From: Candidatus Aminicenantota bacterium
GTDB taxonomy: Bacteria > Acidobacteriota > Aminicenantia > Aminicenantales > Aminicenantaceae
Assembly: GCA_023133225.1 (NCBI GenBank)
Contig: JAGLWV010000056.1
Location: 1-32,502, forward strand
Length of the DNA stretch: 32,502 nt
Direction of reading: 5' to 3'
Each line of letters begins with the position of its first letter. Positions within the stretch are counted from its first letter, which is position 1. The position numbers and the translations under genes were made by a program. A model generated the notes under the pieces. The model saw nothing but the letters and a program-made list of their open reading frames with translations. It was not told where the DNA came from and did no database searches. Below, piece by piece: positions 1-7,711 of the stretch.

Positions 1-147
1 ATTTAACTTAACATGTAACTTAACTCCTGTTTCAGAGAGATTTAATATCGATGCTCTTTTAACAATTTCAATCTCGCCGTCAGATTTCATGAGTTCTGCA
101 GGCAAGAAACACTTAAATCGTGAATTTTTTCTTTTTTCCTCACTCAT
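1..147 (-). CDS. PilZ-domain protein, N-terminal 49 residues (truncated by window edge)
   Basis: The gene starts at an ATG at 147-145 and runs leftwards off the window, so only 49 residues are visible. The peptide has a charged start followed by an NSRF motif and, about 20 residues later, ASILNLSETGVKL. This matches the PilZ pattern of an N-terminal Arg motif and a D/NxSxxG motif, the c-di-GMP-contacting parts of the fold. An AAGGAG ribosome binding site lies at 160-155, seven bases before the ATG, and a good promoter lies upstream at 241-213, so the start is well supported. PilZ proteins are usually c-di-GMP receptors, though many degenerate members do not bind it. The Arg motif here is short (NSRFK rather than RxxxR), so ligand binding is uncertain. 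Confidence 0.7.
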   Translation of the reverse strand, partial: MSEEKRKNSRFKCFLPAELMKSDGEIEIVKRASILNLSETGVKLHVKLN

Positions 148-464
148 GAGTCTGCTCCTTTTTTTCCCTTTCTTGAATTGAGAAAAGGCAAGACAACATA
201 TTCATCCGGGAAATTATATCATCTGCCTGGATGAGGAGCAACCGTTGAATTTTATTAAAAAAGTTGATTTTTTTGGTGGATTTGCTATAATAAAATAAAG
301 CCTTGCTTTGCTGGCTGGGCAGGGTTTCAGAACCCTCCTTCATTATCCCCTTTTCGCTTATTTTCCCCATACCCAAGACAGCCAGCAGTCTATCACGTCG
401 TACAGGATGTTCTCAGGATATTTCTTCTCTTTCCTCAGGGACAAGCGTCTTTATTAAAGGAGTG
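148..464. other. gene-free stretch between the PilZ-domain gene and the NIF3-like gene
   Basis: I see no convincing gene here. The stretch contains the minus-strand PilZ promoter, a second promoter-like pair on the plus strand (TTGATT at 264-269 and TATAAT at 286-291, 16 bp spacer) with no credible gene downstream, and a small hairpin (AGGGTT, loop TCAG, AACCCT) near 322-338 without a T tract. The short open frames across it have no ribosome binding site and no protein-like composition. Confidence 0.5.
213..241 (-). promoter_or_regulatory. sigma70-like promoter for the PilZ-domain gene
   Basis: Read on the minus strand, TTGCTC (241-236) is followed after 17 bp by a perfect TATAAT (218-213). 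It lies about 65 bp upstream of the PilZ-domain start and points at it. Confidence 0.6.
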
Positions 465-1421
465 CTACCTCCTGAATCGTTCAAAGCCTGATGCGCTGAC
501 AAATTTTAGTTTTTCTTCTTTTTCCACTTCGTCGAACAGAAGGTTTAAACCCAGAACATCGCTTGAGATATGGCCGGCAATGACAATATTCAGTTTGGCT
601 TTCTTTGCATTTTCGAGGTGCTCCTCGCTGATATGCATACAGACGAGGGTGCTGACGCCGCTTGTTGCAAATTTTTCAAAAATCTCTTTTGAACCCTCTG
701 TGCCGCCTGTCATATCGACATAGATTTTGCCGCATTTGTTGTTCTCAGAACCGCTCACAATTTTAGGCGGAGACTGCAATTTTGCCGACTTTTTATACTC
801 AGGGATCTTTTTTAACATTTCCATCACATTCTTCAATTTATAGGGTTTTTCCTTCTCGAATCTTTTCTTAAGGTGATTCGTGACACAGTTATCTGCAGGA
901 GTATGAATACACATCATCGCAATTCCCAGAGCCCTGGCAGCATCAACAGCCCTGGTGTGGTTAACAGGCATGAGCCTTCTTTCTACTTCACCGATTCTTT
1001 TTTCCATGAGTTGTTCGGCCACGCTGATGGTTACTCCATAATCGGCTAATAGATCTGCCTGGAGTTTCATAACCTCTGATATCTGGGCGAGGGCATAGCC
1101 TTCGGGATGGTGGGCAATGATCAGATCGATTTTTTGATTTTTATCCTTGTTTAGCGTATGAGTTAACAGCACCTCTCCGACTTCCATGTCGATTCCAACA
1201 ATCACCTTTTTAATATCGGTGTTCAACTGTCCGTTCAAAACCCTTGTATCTGAAAAGGGATTAAACAAATGATCCTTATCGTAATATTCAGCCTCTTCTT
1301 TTTTAAGGTTTTTGTATTTTTCTTGTTCTTCCTTCAAGATTTTTTTTATCTCTTGTTTTCCTCTCAAGTCATTATCAATTCCTACCTCAATGGCTTTTTT
1401 GTATAATCTTTCAAGTTTCAT
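465..1421 (-). CDS. NIF3-like metal-binding protein
   Basis: A 318-residue protein resembling the NIF3 (NGG1p-interacting factor 3/YbgI) superfamily, toroidal proteins with a di-metal site. The evidence is the ordered set of metal-ligand motifs: IIAHHPEG (His104-His105), CIHTPADNC (His173, Asp177) and AGHISSDVLGLNLL (His284, Asp288). The first 60 residues are a charged, Lys/Glu-rich helical extension not seen in short YbgI-type members. The ATG is preceded by AAAAGGAG and a strong promoter at 1493-1465. It is transcribed alone, ending at a TAG at 467-465. The biochemical role of NIF3 proteins is poorly settled (metal-dependent hydrolase or nucleotide-related roles have been suggested), so I name only the family. 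The last motif differs from the usual GHxxTE, pointing to a divergent subfamily. Confidence 0.75.
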   Translation of the reverse strand: MKLERLYKKAIEVGIDNDLRGKQEIKKILKEEQEKYKNLKKEEAEYYDKDHLFNPFSDTRVLNGQLNTDIKKVIVGIDMEVGEVLLTHTLNKDKNQKIDLIIAHHPEGYALAQISEVMKLQADLLADYGVTISVAEQLMEKRIGEVERRLMPVNHTRAVDAARALGIAMMCIHTPADNCVTNHLKKRFEKEKPYKLKNVMEMLKKIPEYKKSAKLQSPPKIVSGSENNKCGKIYVDMTGGTEGSKEIFEKFATSGVSTLVCMHISEEHLENAKKAKLNIVIAGHISSDVLGLNLLFDEVEKEEKLKFVSASGFERFRR

Positions 1422-1464
1422 TTTTATACTCCTTTTAAACTGGAATACTGTGTATGAGATATCT

Positions 1465-1493
1465 TATATAGTATTCATAAATTAAAAAGTCAA
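1465..1493 (-). promoter_or_regulatory. sigma70-like promoter for the NIF3-like gene
   Basis: On the minus strand TTGACT (1493-1488) is followed after exactly 17 bp by TATATA (1470-1465), about 45 bp before the start codon. Confidence 0.6.
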
Positions 1494-1514
1494 TGACAAG
1501 GAATCACAGGTGCA

Positions 1515-1543
1515 TTGATTTATAAGCCTGGTTTTATTATATA
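1515..1543 (+). promoter_or_regulatory. sigma70-like promoter for the outer-membrane barrel gene cluster
   Basis: TTGATT (1515-1520), a 17-bp spacer and TATATA (1538-1543), about 70 bp before the ATG at 1613. It is divergent from, and only about 22 bp away from, the promoter of the NIF3-like gene. A GGAGG-like tract at 1554-1560 lies in the leader but no start codon follows at a useful distance. Confidence 0.55.
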
Positions 1544-1612
1544 TATATCCAAAAGGAGGTATTTTTTCGAAAATAATTTTTAGACCTATCATCCCTGAGA
1601 GGAGGAATATAA

Positions 1613-2065
1613 ATGAAGAGATCATTCGTTATTCTTATCTTCCTGGCCGTGGTTCTTCCCGGCTGTTTATCAGCTCAAAAAAAGGATTTTGGAGTGGGCG
1701 TGATATTGGGCGAACCGGCAGGTGTTAGCCTCAAGAAATGGTTTGGAGAAAAAATCGCGATAGATGGAGCTCTCGCCTGGTCGTTCGCTAATAATGGCGC
1801 TTTCCATCTACATGCCGATTATCTGGTTCACGATTTCAGCCTTATTCAGGTCAAGAAGGGTAAGCTTCCGGTCTATTTCGGCATAGGAACCAGAATTAAA
1901 AACGATAAAGATATTACAGTAAGTGCACGACTTCCATTCGGAATAAGCTATCTTTTTGAGAAGGCACCCATAGGTATTTTCTTTGAATTTGCTCTTTTGC
2001 TTGATATAATACCCGGCTCGAAAATCTGGTTAAACTCAGGTATTGGTTTCAGATATTATTTCTGA
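1613..2065 (+). CDS. small outer-membrane beta-barrel protein
   Basis: A 150-residue protein with a classic signal peptide (MKRSFVILIFLAVVLPGC, then LSAQ). The rest is short alternating amphipathic strands rich in Gly and aromatics, ending in GFRYYF with the C-terminal Phe typical of outer-membrane barrels. Its length suits a small eight-stranded barrel. Motifs such as GVILGEPAGVSLKKW and HADYLVH recall uncharacterised small barrels common in Bacteroidetes and related phyla. A Cys at residue 18 lies in PGC-LSAQ, so lipoprotein processing is possible, though cleavage after SAQ is more likely. GAGGAGG precedes the ATG. It is followed 65 bp later by a membrane-protein gene on the same strand. 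Function unknown. Confidence 0.7.
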   Translation: MKRSFVILIFLAVVLPGCLSAQKKDFGVGVILGEPAGVSLKKWFGEKIAIDGALAWSFANNGAFHLHADYLVHDFSLIQVKKGKLPVYFGIGTRIKNDKDITVSARLPFGISYLFEKAPIGIFFEFALLLDIIPGSKIWLNSGIGFRYYF

Positions 2066-2130
2066 AAAAATTGGACCGCCATCTTTTTTCAAAAAGGTAA
2101 AGTATCCAGACCGGTAAAAGGAGGAGTCGA

Positions 2131-3030
2131 ATGTTTGGTTCCCTGATACTCGAAGTGGTGATCGGCATCATTTTTGTCTATTTATTGCTGAGCTTGATAT
2201 GCTCTGCAATCAATGAATTTATCTCAATGGTCTTGTCAAGGAGATCCAAGAACCTGGAGGCGGGGATTCAAAACCTTTTGAGTGACCCGGGGAACAAAAG
2301 TCTTGTTAAAGATTTCTATGACCATCCCTTAATCAAGGGACTCCAGCAAAAAGGGAAAAAACCTCCCTATATACCGTCGCGCACTTTTGCCCTTGTCTTG
2401 ATGGATATCATCGCTCCTGCTGATCCATCCACAGGTTCCAGGGCTCTGGAATATGTCCGGGACTCAGTCGCTAAGCTTTCAAACAGTCATATAAAGCAGG
2501 TGCTTCTTCTCTTTATGGACGAGGCAGAGAACAACCTTAACAAAGCACGGGAATTTCTTGAGAATTGGTATGACGATGCGATGGAAAGGGTATCCGGTTG
2601 GTATAAGAGGAAAACACAGGTGATAATACTGTGTCTTTCTATTGCTATAAGCGTGGCTTTTAATGCTGATACTCTTATGATTGCCAACACTCTTTCACGT
2701 GATGCTGCGATACGTGCGTCAGTTGTAGCGGCCGCTGAAAATATCAGGAGGCAACCTCTTTCCTCAGAACAGGAACCGGCATGGAAACAGCTCGAAAAGC
2801 TACAGGGAAAATTACTGGAGCATGAACTTCCCATAGGCTGGTCTCAGGTCTCAGGCGACTCCCGTGAAGTACCCAGGAACTTTCCCGCTTGGGTGAAAAA
2901 GATACTGGGCCTTCTGTTTACAGCCATCGCTGTATCTCTAGGCGCTCCGTTCTGGTTCGATATGCTTAATAAATTTGTTAACCTTCGCTCCTCGGGCATA
3001 CAGCCGAAGACAGCTAAACAGCAGAAATGA
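2131..3030 (+). CDS. integral membrane protein of unknown function
   Basis: A 299-residue protein with a hydrophobic N-terminal segment (about residues 5-32, containing VVIGIIFVYLLLSLICSAIN), a second transmembrane segment at about 163-185 (VIILCLSIAISVAF) and a third at about 253-275 (ILGLLFTAIAVSLGAPFWFD). Between the first two is a soluble, helical, charged region of about 130 residues. The N-terminal pattern (YLLLSLICSAINE, then a basic stretch and NLEAGI) matches a widespread family of uncharacterised membrane proteins I recognise only by pattern. GGAGGAG precedes the ATG. It is followed 37 bp later by a phosphoesterase gene, so the two are probably co-transcribed. Confidence 0.7.
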   Translation: MFGSLILEVVIGIIFVYLLLSLICSAINEFISMVLSRRSKNLEAGIQNLLSDPGNKSLVKDFYDHPLIKGLQQKGKKPPYIPSRTFALVLMDIIAPADPSTGSRALEYVRDSVAKLSNSHIKQVLLLFMDEAENNLNKAREFLENWYDDAMERVSGWYKRKTQVIILCLSIAISVAFNADTLMIANTLSRDAAIRASVVAAAENIRRQPLSSEQEPAWKQLEKLQGKLLEHELPIGWSQVSGDSREVPRNFPAWVKKILGLLFTAIAVSLGAPFWFDMLNKFVNLRSSGIQPKTAKQQK

Positions 3031-3067
3031 TGGATGGTTGAAGATACTTAAAAAGGAGAATTGAGTC

Positions 3068-4123
3068 ATGTCTCAGGATGAAGAGGTCACTTTTCATAAG
3101 CTGTCCGAGCTATGGCGGAATGAGCATGTTCCATTGCTTGATACTAAAAATGAGAAATACTTCATAATAAGCGATATGCACCTGGGAGATGGAAGAGGCG
3201 CAGATAATTTCCGTGAGAATGAGGAAGCGCTGAAGACTGCCCTGGAACATTATCAAGAATATGGCTATAAGCTGATATTGCTTGGGGATATCGAGGAATT
3301 TTGGCAGTTTGAAATGGCCAGTATTGTTGACCGGTATGAAAATAGCATTTATAAAAAGATCCGGGCATTTGGAGATGAAAATATATATCGTGTATTCGGA
3401 AATCACGATATGGAGTGGTGTGCTCTTCCGGATCCAGCCAAAAATAAGCCCACAGGAGATGAAATTGCCGTGGAAGCCATCAAGATGAAAAACATCCAGG
3501 GTAATGCGAGGATTCTTCTTGTCCATGGGCACCAGGGAAGCGCTCAATCTGATAGATATTACTGGTCCAGCCGTTTTTTTGTACGACTGTTCAGACTGGT
3601 GGAGCCGATTATGAGGAAGCTGGGTTTCTTTTCACCACCCCCGTTCTCGATATCCAAGATCAAGAAAGATTATGAGCAGATTCTGTACTCGTGGGCAAAG
3701 CGGTCCAATGTCATATTGATTTGCGGTCACTCTCATCGAGCCATATTTGCAGCCAAGTCTTACATAGAGCGGCTGAAAGAAAAGATACTCGAAATTAAAG
3801 CGGAAATGGAGACCTATCTTGATGATGAGGTTTTGATAAAGAAGAACAGGGTAGAGATTGATAAATTAAGAAAAAGAATCAAAAAAGAGAAAAATAAAGG
3901 AAGGTTTATTGATTCTACAGAGTTAGAAGGTGAACCTGCACCCTGCTATTTTAATACCGGCTGTGCCCTTTATCGGACAGGCATTACCGGGATAGAGATA
4001 GCTGATGATACGATTAAACTGGTCAAATGGCATAATGATCCTCAAAAAAGACCCCGGTTTGAGATATACAAGGAAGGAAATCTAAGCACATACAGCACCA
4101 GAGTAAGTTCATGGGGGATCTAG
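3068..4123 (+). CDS. calcineurin-like metallophosphoesterase
   Basis: A 351-residue protein with the complete metallophosphoesterase motif set: SDMHLGDG (Asp36, His38), LGDIEEFW (Asp74), FGNHDMEW (Asn112, His113), LVHGHQG (His153) and ICGHSHRA (His221, His223). These residues would bind a di-metal centre and hydrolyse phosphoester or pyrophosphate bonds. Residues about 230-285 are a predicted coiled coil (ERLKEKILEIKAEME and following) inserted before the last beta-rich part (CYFNTGCALYRTGITGIEI), which is longer than in simple family members. AAAAGGAG precedes the ATG. It follows the membrane protein by 37 bp and there is no signal peptide, so it probably acts in the cytoplasm. A LpxH-like role in lipid A synthesis is one possibility, but the substrate cannot be read from the sequence. 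Confidence 0.85.
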   Translation: MSQDEEVTFHKLSELWRNEHVPLLDTKNEKYFIISDMHLGDGRGADNFRENEEALKTALEHYQEYGYKLILLGDIEEFWQFEMASIVDRYENSIYKKIRAFGDENIYRVFGNHDMEWCALPDPAKNKPTGDEIAVEAIKMKNIQGNARILLVHGHQGSAQSDRYYWSSRFFVRLFRLVEPIMRKLGFFSPPPFSISKIKKDYEQILYSWAKRSNVILICGHSHRAIFAAKSYIERLKEKILEIKAEMETYLDDEVLIKKNRVEIDKLRKRIKKEKNKGRFIDSTELEGEPAPCYFNTGCALYRTGITGIEIADDTIKLVKWHNDPQKRPRFEIYKEGNLSTYSTRVSSWGI

Positions 4124-4186
4124 CCCTCCGAATTTTCTCTTTGAGCGAATCCGATAGTCGGTTTGATACAGAGTGAATTATTTCAT

Positions 4187-4215
4187 TTGACTATTGTTTT
4201 CTTAAATATTATTTT
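4187..4215 (+). promoter_or_regulatory. probable promoter for the Ser/Thr kinase gene
   Basis: TTGACT (4187-4192), a 17-bp spacer, then TATTTT (4210-4215), about 30 bp before the start codon. The -35 is good and the -10 is weak. Confidence 0.4.
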
Positions 4216-4246
4216 ATAGGTAACTCGAGGGAGGAACCAATAGGAT

Positions 4247-6808
4247 ATGAATTGCTCTAAGTGCTACTTCGACAATCCCGCTGATACACGTTTTTGTGGC
4301 AACTGCGGAACCCAGATAAAACCCTCAGAAAAGACTTCTGATTCTTTCACCGCAACAGCCCAAACTCCCATTAGAGAATTTACCCGGGGAAGCACTCTGG
4401 TAAAAAGATACGAAATCATCGAAAAGTTGGGCAGAGGAGGTATGGGTCAAGTCTTTAGAGTAGTGGATAAGACAATAAATGAAGAGATGGCTTTAAAACT
4501 TATAAATCCTGCGATCGCTTCAAATGAGAAGACAGTTGAGCGCTTCAAAAACGAACTGAAACTTGCCCGCAAGATAACCCATAAGAATGTGTGTAGGATG
4601 TATGACCTCAATGAATCGGAAGGAACTCTTTTCATCACCATGGAGTATGTGCCAGGTGAAGATTTAAAGAGCATGATAAGAATGATGGGACAGTTAAGTG
4701 TGGGCAGAGCCATTTCCGCAGCCAAGCAGGTATGCGAAGGCCTGGCTGAAGCGCACAGACTGGAGGTTGTACACCGTGATCTAAAGCCCCAGAACATCAT
4801 GATAGATAAAGAAGGGAATACCCGGATTATGGATTTTGGAGTTGCCCGCTCTTTGAAAGCAGAAGGGATAACAGGTGCTGGAATGATGGTTGGCACGCCT
4901 GAGTACATGTCTCCGGAGCAGGTGAAAGGGGAAGCAACAGACCAGCGTTCGGATATTTATGCTCTGGGAGTCATCCTTTTTGAAATGTTGTCCGGAAGGC
5001 TGCCTTTTGAAGGGGATACATCTTTAAGTATTGCTTTAAAACATAAGACAGATCCACCTCCGGATCCCAGGGAGTTCAATGCTCAGATTCCTGAAAATCT
5101 CAGCCTCGTTATATTGAAATGTATGGAGAAGGAAAAAGAGAAGAGGTATCAGGGAGCAGAGGAGCTTCTTTCAGAACTGAACAAGATAGAGGAAGAAATT
5201 TCCACCGAAGAGAGAATTCCCCCAGCGAAAAAGCCTGGAGCAGTAACTCCAAGAAAACGGTTGGTTTCTTTTTTATTACCAGGAATTCTTTTCGCTGCCA
5301 TAATAGCAATTCTTGGATATTTGTTCTTGCCAGGAATTCTGCAGAAAGAAAAGCCAGGTAAAGAAATATTCGGTGAAATAAAGTGGAAAAACTCCATTGC
5401 AATACTTCCTTTTAAAGATTTAAGCTCGCAAAAAGACCAGCAGCCACTTTGCGAAGCGATGACGGATGCAATCATTACAAAACTGGCCAGCATTGTTGAA
5501 TTGAAAGTCATTCCCTATTATTCAGTGCAGCGATATAAAGATACGGATAAAAGTCCTAAAGAAATTGGAGAGGAGTTGGATGTTAAAACAATCCTATCGC
5601 TGAATCTTCAGAAAGACGGAAATTTAATCCTTGTCAGAGGACAGTTAAGCGATGTAAAGGAAGATTTTGTCTTAGATTCATACGAATACGAGTCAGAGTT
5701 TGTAGGTATTTTTAAAGTTCAAGATACAATATCCAAAAACATAGCCTCCCGATTGAAGGTCCGGCTTGTCGAAGAGAGATTAAACTCTATCAAAAAAAAA
5801 GAACCGAAAGATTCTGGGGCTTACAAATACTACGTTTGGGGAAAGTATTTTGAGAAAAAATATAAAGATTTTCAGGAACGAAGTGATTTTGAGGAGGCAG
5901 TGAAGAATTATGAAAGAGCAATAGATGTCGATCCCGATTATGCTTTAGCCTTCTGGAGCTTGGGCAACATCTACCAGGCTTTATTTGTTAAAGACGAAAT
6001 ATGGAAATATTTTGATTTAATGGAAAAAAACTACGAGAATGCCTATCAAATAGACCAGGATTTAGCAGAAACGAATGCAGGCCTTGGGTGGGTTTACTAT
6101 TATAAAGGAGAATTGGACGAGGCCTATAACTATTATAAGAGAGCCTTCGAATTAGACCCGAATAGTGCAGAGATTAATTACCATGTTGGCGGTTTTCTAA
6201 AGGATATTGGTTTATACCCCACGGCTATTGAATTTTATTCTAGAGCTATAAAGCTTGACCCATTAGATATAAGCTATCGTCGCCTTTGTGCCCGCTGTTA
6301 TATGTACATTGGAGAATATGAAGAAGCTGTTCATCATCTAAAGGAAGCATTTGAATTTGGACCAGATAATGTCAGACTCCATTTTTTTTATGCTAGAGTC
6401 CTGATAATGATGAAAAAATATGATGAGGCCGGCAGAGAAATTGCCAGGGTAAAGAAACTCGAACTGGACAATCCTAACGTTCGATATTACAAAGCTTGGA
6501 TATTAGCAGTAAAGGGGGAAAAAGAAAAAGCATTAGCGATTATTAGAGAAGTTGAGGATCCCGTTTATCTAACCTATCTTCTGTCTAACATATATGCCAT
6601 TCTGGGAATGAAAGATGAAGCGATTGAAAATATCAAAGAATCCATTGAAAAAGGATTTCATGAAACACAAGGATTTCTTCATTCATATCTCGTATTAATA
6701 AACAATCATTTTTATGACAGCCTCCGTGATGATCCTCGTTTCAAAGAAATAGTAAAAAAAGAAAATAAAAAGTACCGAGAAAGAAAAAAAAAGTATGGAA
6801 TATTTTGA
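4247..6808 (+). CDS. membrane Ser/Thr protein kinase with zinc ribbon and TPR domain
   Basis: An 853-residue protein. Residues 1-24 form a zinc ribbon (Cys3, Cys6, Cys17, Cys20). Residues about 55-320 are a Hanks-type kinase: glycine loop GRGGMGQVF at 62-70, ATP lysine Lys84 in MALKLI, HRDLKPQN from His176, DFG at 196-198, and GTPEYMSPEQ as the activation-loop end. All catalytic residues are present. A basic segment leads to one transmembrane helix at about 341-363. Residues about 384-505 (IAILPFKDLS onwards) look like the TolB/FlgO-like beta-alpha domain found in such kinases, followed by about eight TPR units to the end, probably on the outer side of the inner membrane. GAGGGAGG precedes the ATG. 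Substrates are unknown. This architecture is common in Acidobacteria-like genomes. Confidence 0.9.
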   Translation: MNCSKCYFDNPADTRFCGNCGTQIKPSEKTSDSFTATAQTPIREFTRGSTLVKRYEIIEKLGRGGMGQVFRVVDKTINEEMALKLINPAIASNEKTVERFKNELKLARKITHKNVCRMYDLNESEGTLFITMEYVPGEDLKSMIRMMGQLSVGRAISAAKQVCEGLAEAHRLEVVHRDLKPQNIMIDKEGNTRIMDFGVARSLKAEGITGAGMMVGTPEYMSPEQVKGEATDQRSDIYALGVILFEMLSGRLPFEGDTSLSIALKHKTDPPPDPREFNAQIPENLSLVILKCMEKEKEKRYQGAEELLSELNKIEEEISTEERIPPAKKPGAVTPRKRLVSFLLPGILFAAIIAILGYLFLPGILQKEKPGKEIFGEIKWKNSIAILPFKDLSSQKDQQPLCEAMTDAIITKLASIVELKVIPYYSVQRYKDTDKSPKEIGEELDVKTILSLNLQKDGNLILVRGQLSDVKEDFVLDSYEYESEFVGIFKVQDTISKNIASRLKVRLVEERLNSIKKKEPKDSGAYKYYVWGKYFEKKYKDFQERSDFEEAVKNYERAIDVDPDYALAFWSLGNIYQALFVKDEIWKYFDLMEKNYENAYQIDQDLAETNAGLGWVYYYKGELDEAYNYYKRAFELDPNSAEINYHVGGFLKDIGLYPTAIEFYSRAIKLDPLDISYRRLCARCYMYIGEYEEAVHHLKEAFEFGPDNVRLHFFYARVLIMMKKYDEAGREIARVKKLELDNPNVRYYKAWILAVKGEKEKALAIIREVEDPVYLTYLLSNIYAILGMKDEAIENIKESIEKGFHETQGFLHSYLVLINNHFYDSLRDDPRFKEIVKKENKKYRERKKKYGIF

Positions 6809-6978
6809 GTATTTTCCTTTTTATAATACAAAATGTTAGTATAAATATTAGTATAGAAGAGAGGAATAGGGTGGTTTTGATTCTGTCACTAAAATGGAAT
6901 ATTCAGTCTGTGTTGCTTTCTATAAATAGAGAGTAATGAATAAATGCGCCAAAAAAAAACTTAAGAAAGGAGGGAAAT

Positions 6979-7419
6979 ATGGGAAGAGTGATTTGGATTG
7001 AAGATGTAATAGGAGATTATCAAAGAGGCAAGCTTAAAAAGAAAATTAAAAATAATGATCCTGTACACCTTAAGAAGCACTTTCGTGAAAAGAAGCCTGA
7101 AGAGATGGCAGAAATATTCGGAGAGAAAGCCGTTATCGCTTCACCAGAAGGCAAAAGGTTCAGAGGAAAAACTGAAATACAAACTTTCTGGGAGGGTGAA
7201 ATTGGTCCTAAAAAAAACAGAGAGGTGATATTTGAACCGGTGTGTATCTATGTACGCGAAGTTAAAGACCCAACCCAAGGCCCAGACAAAACTCTTCATG
7301 TTGCTCATGAAGTAGGTGTGTTCCGCTTAATAAGTGAAAATGTAGGATCAAGAACAAATTGTACAGGTAGTTGGACACGAACTCTCCGCCATCCGCAATC
7401 GTGTGAATGGGAGCCGTAA
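6979..7419 (+). CDS. NTF2/SnoaL-like protein
   Basis: A 146-residue soluble protein. The central part (PEEMAEIFGEKAVIASPEG, then KRFRGKTEIQTFWEGEIG) matches the core of the NTF2/SnoaL/DUF4440-like fold: a helix carrying the acidic activity phrase, a strand, and a short F/RGKxEI helix. The C-terminal strands follow in AHEVGVFRL. The end (TLRHPQSCEWEP) has an unusual Cys-Glu-Trp. Proteins of this fold act as small enzymes or ligand binders, and no substrate can be inferred. AAAGGAGGG precedes the ATG at an ideal distance. It lies 170 bp after the kinase gene on the same strand and could have its own promoter there. Confidence 0.55.
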   Translation: MGRVIWIEDVIGDYQRGKLKKKIKNNDPVHLKKHFREKKPEEMAEIFGEKAVIASPEGKRFRGKTEIQTFWEGEIGPKKNREVIFEPVCIYVREVKDPTQGPDKTLHVAHEVGVFRLISENVGSRTNCTGSWTRTLRHPQSCEWEP

Positions 7420-7711
7420 ATCGATCGTCGGACGTGACTAGCGTAATGTAAAATCCTAATTCAGATTTATTTTCTCTCACAACAAAATCAAGGGCGTTCT
7501 AATCAGGGGGGAGGTCTGCTCAGCATAAATTGACGGTCTTTCAATTAAAACAAAACTGATACCTTTTCAGGTTTATACAAAAGAAAAAAAATGAAGGCGC
7601 GAGATTTTTATTTACTAATAAGAATTATATTTATATAGTAATGGTTTAAAATTATCCATCGAGAGTGACAAAAAAAAATGTATCCTATCAGGAAGTAAAC
7701 TTGGTGTAGAA

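Noticed and set aside
140-376. Minus-strand 78-codon frame upstream of the PilZ-domain gene
   Set aside because: It overlaps the PilZ promoter and start, has no ribosome binding site and low-complexity, non-protein-like composition. The PilZ frame starting at 147 explains the signals better.
303-491. Plus-strand 62-codon frame after the orphan promoter
   Set aside because: It uses a TTG start with no Shine-Dalgarno and overlaps the end of the NIF3-like gene, and the peptide looks random.
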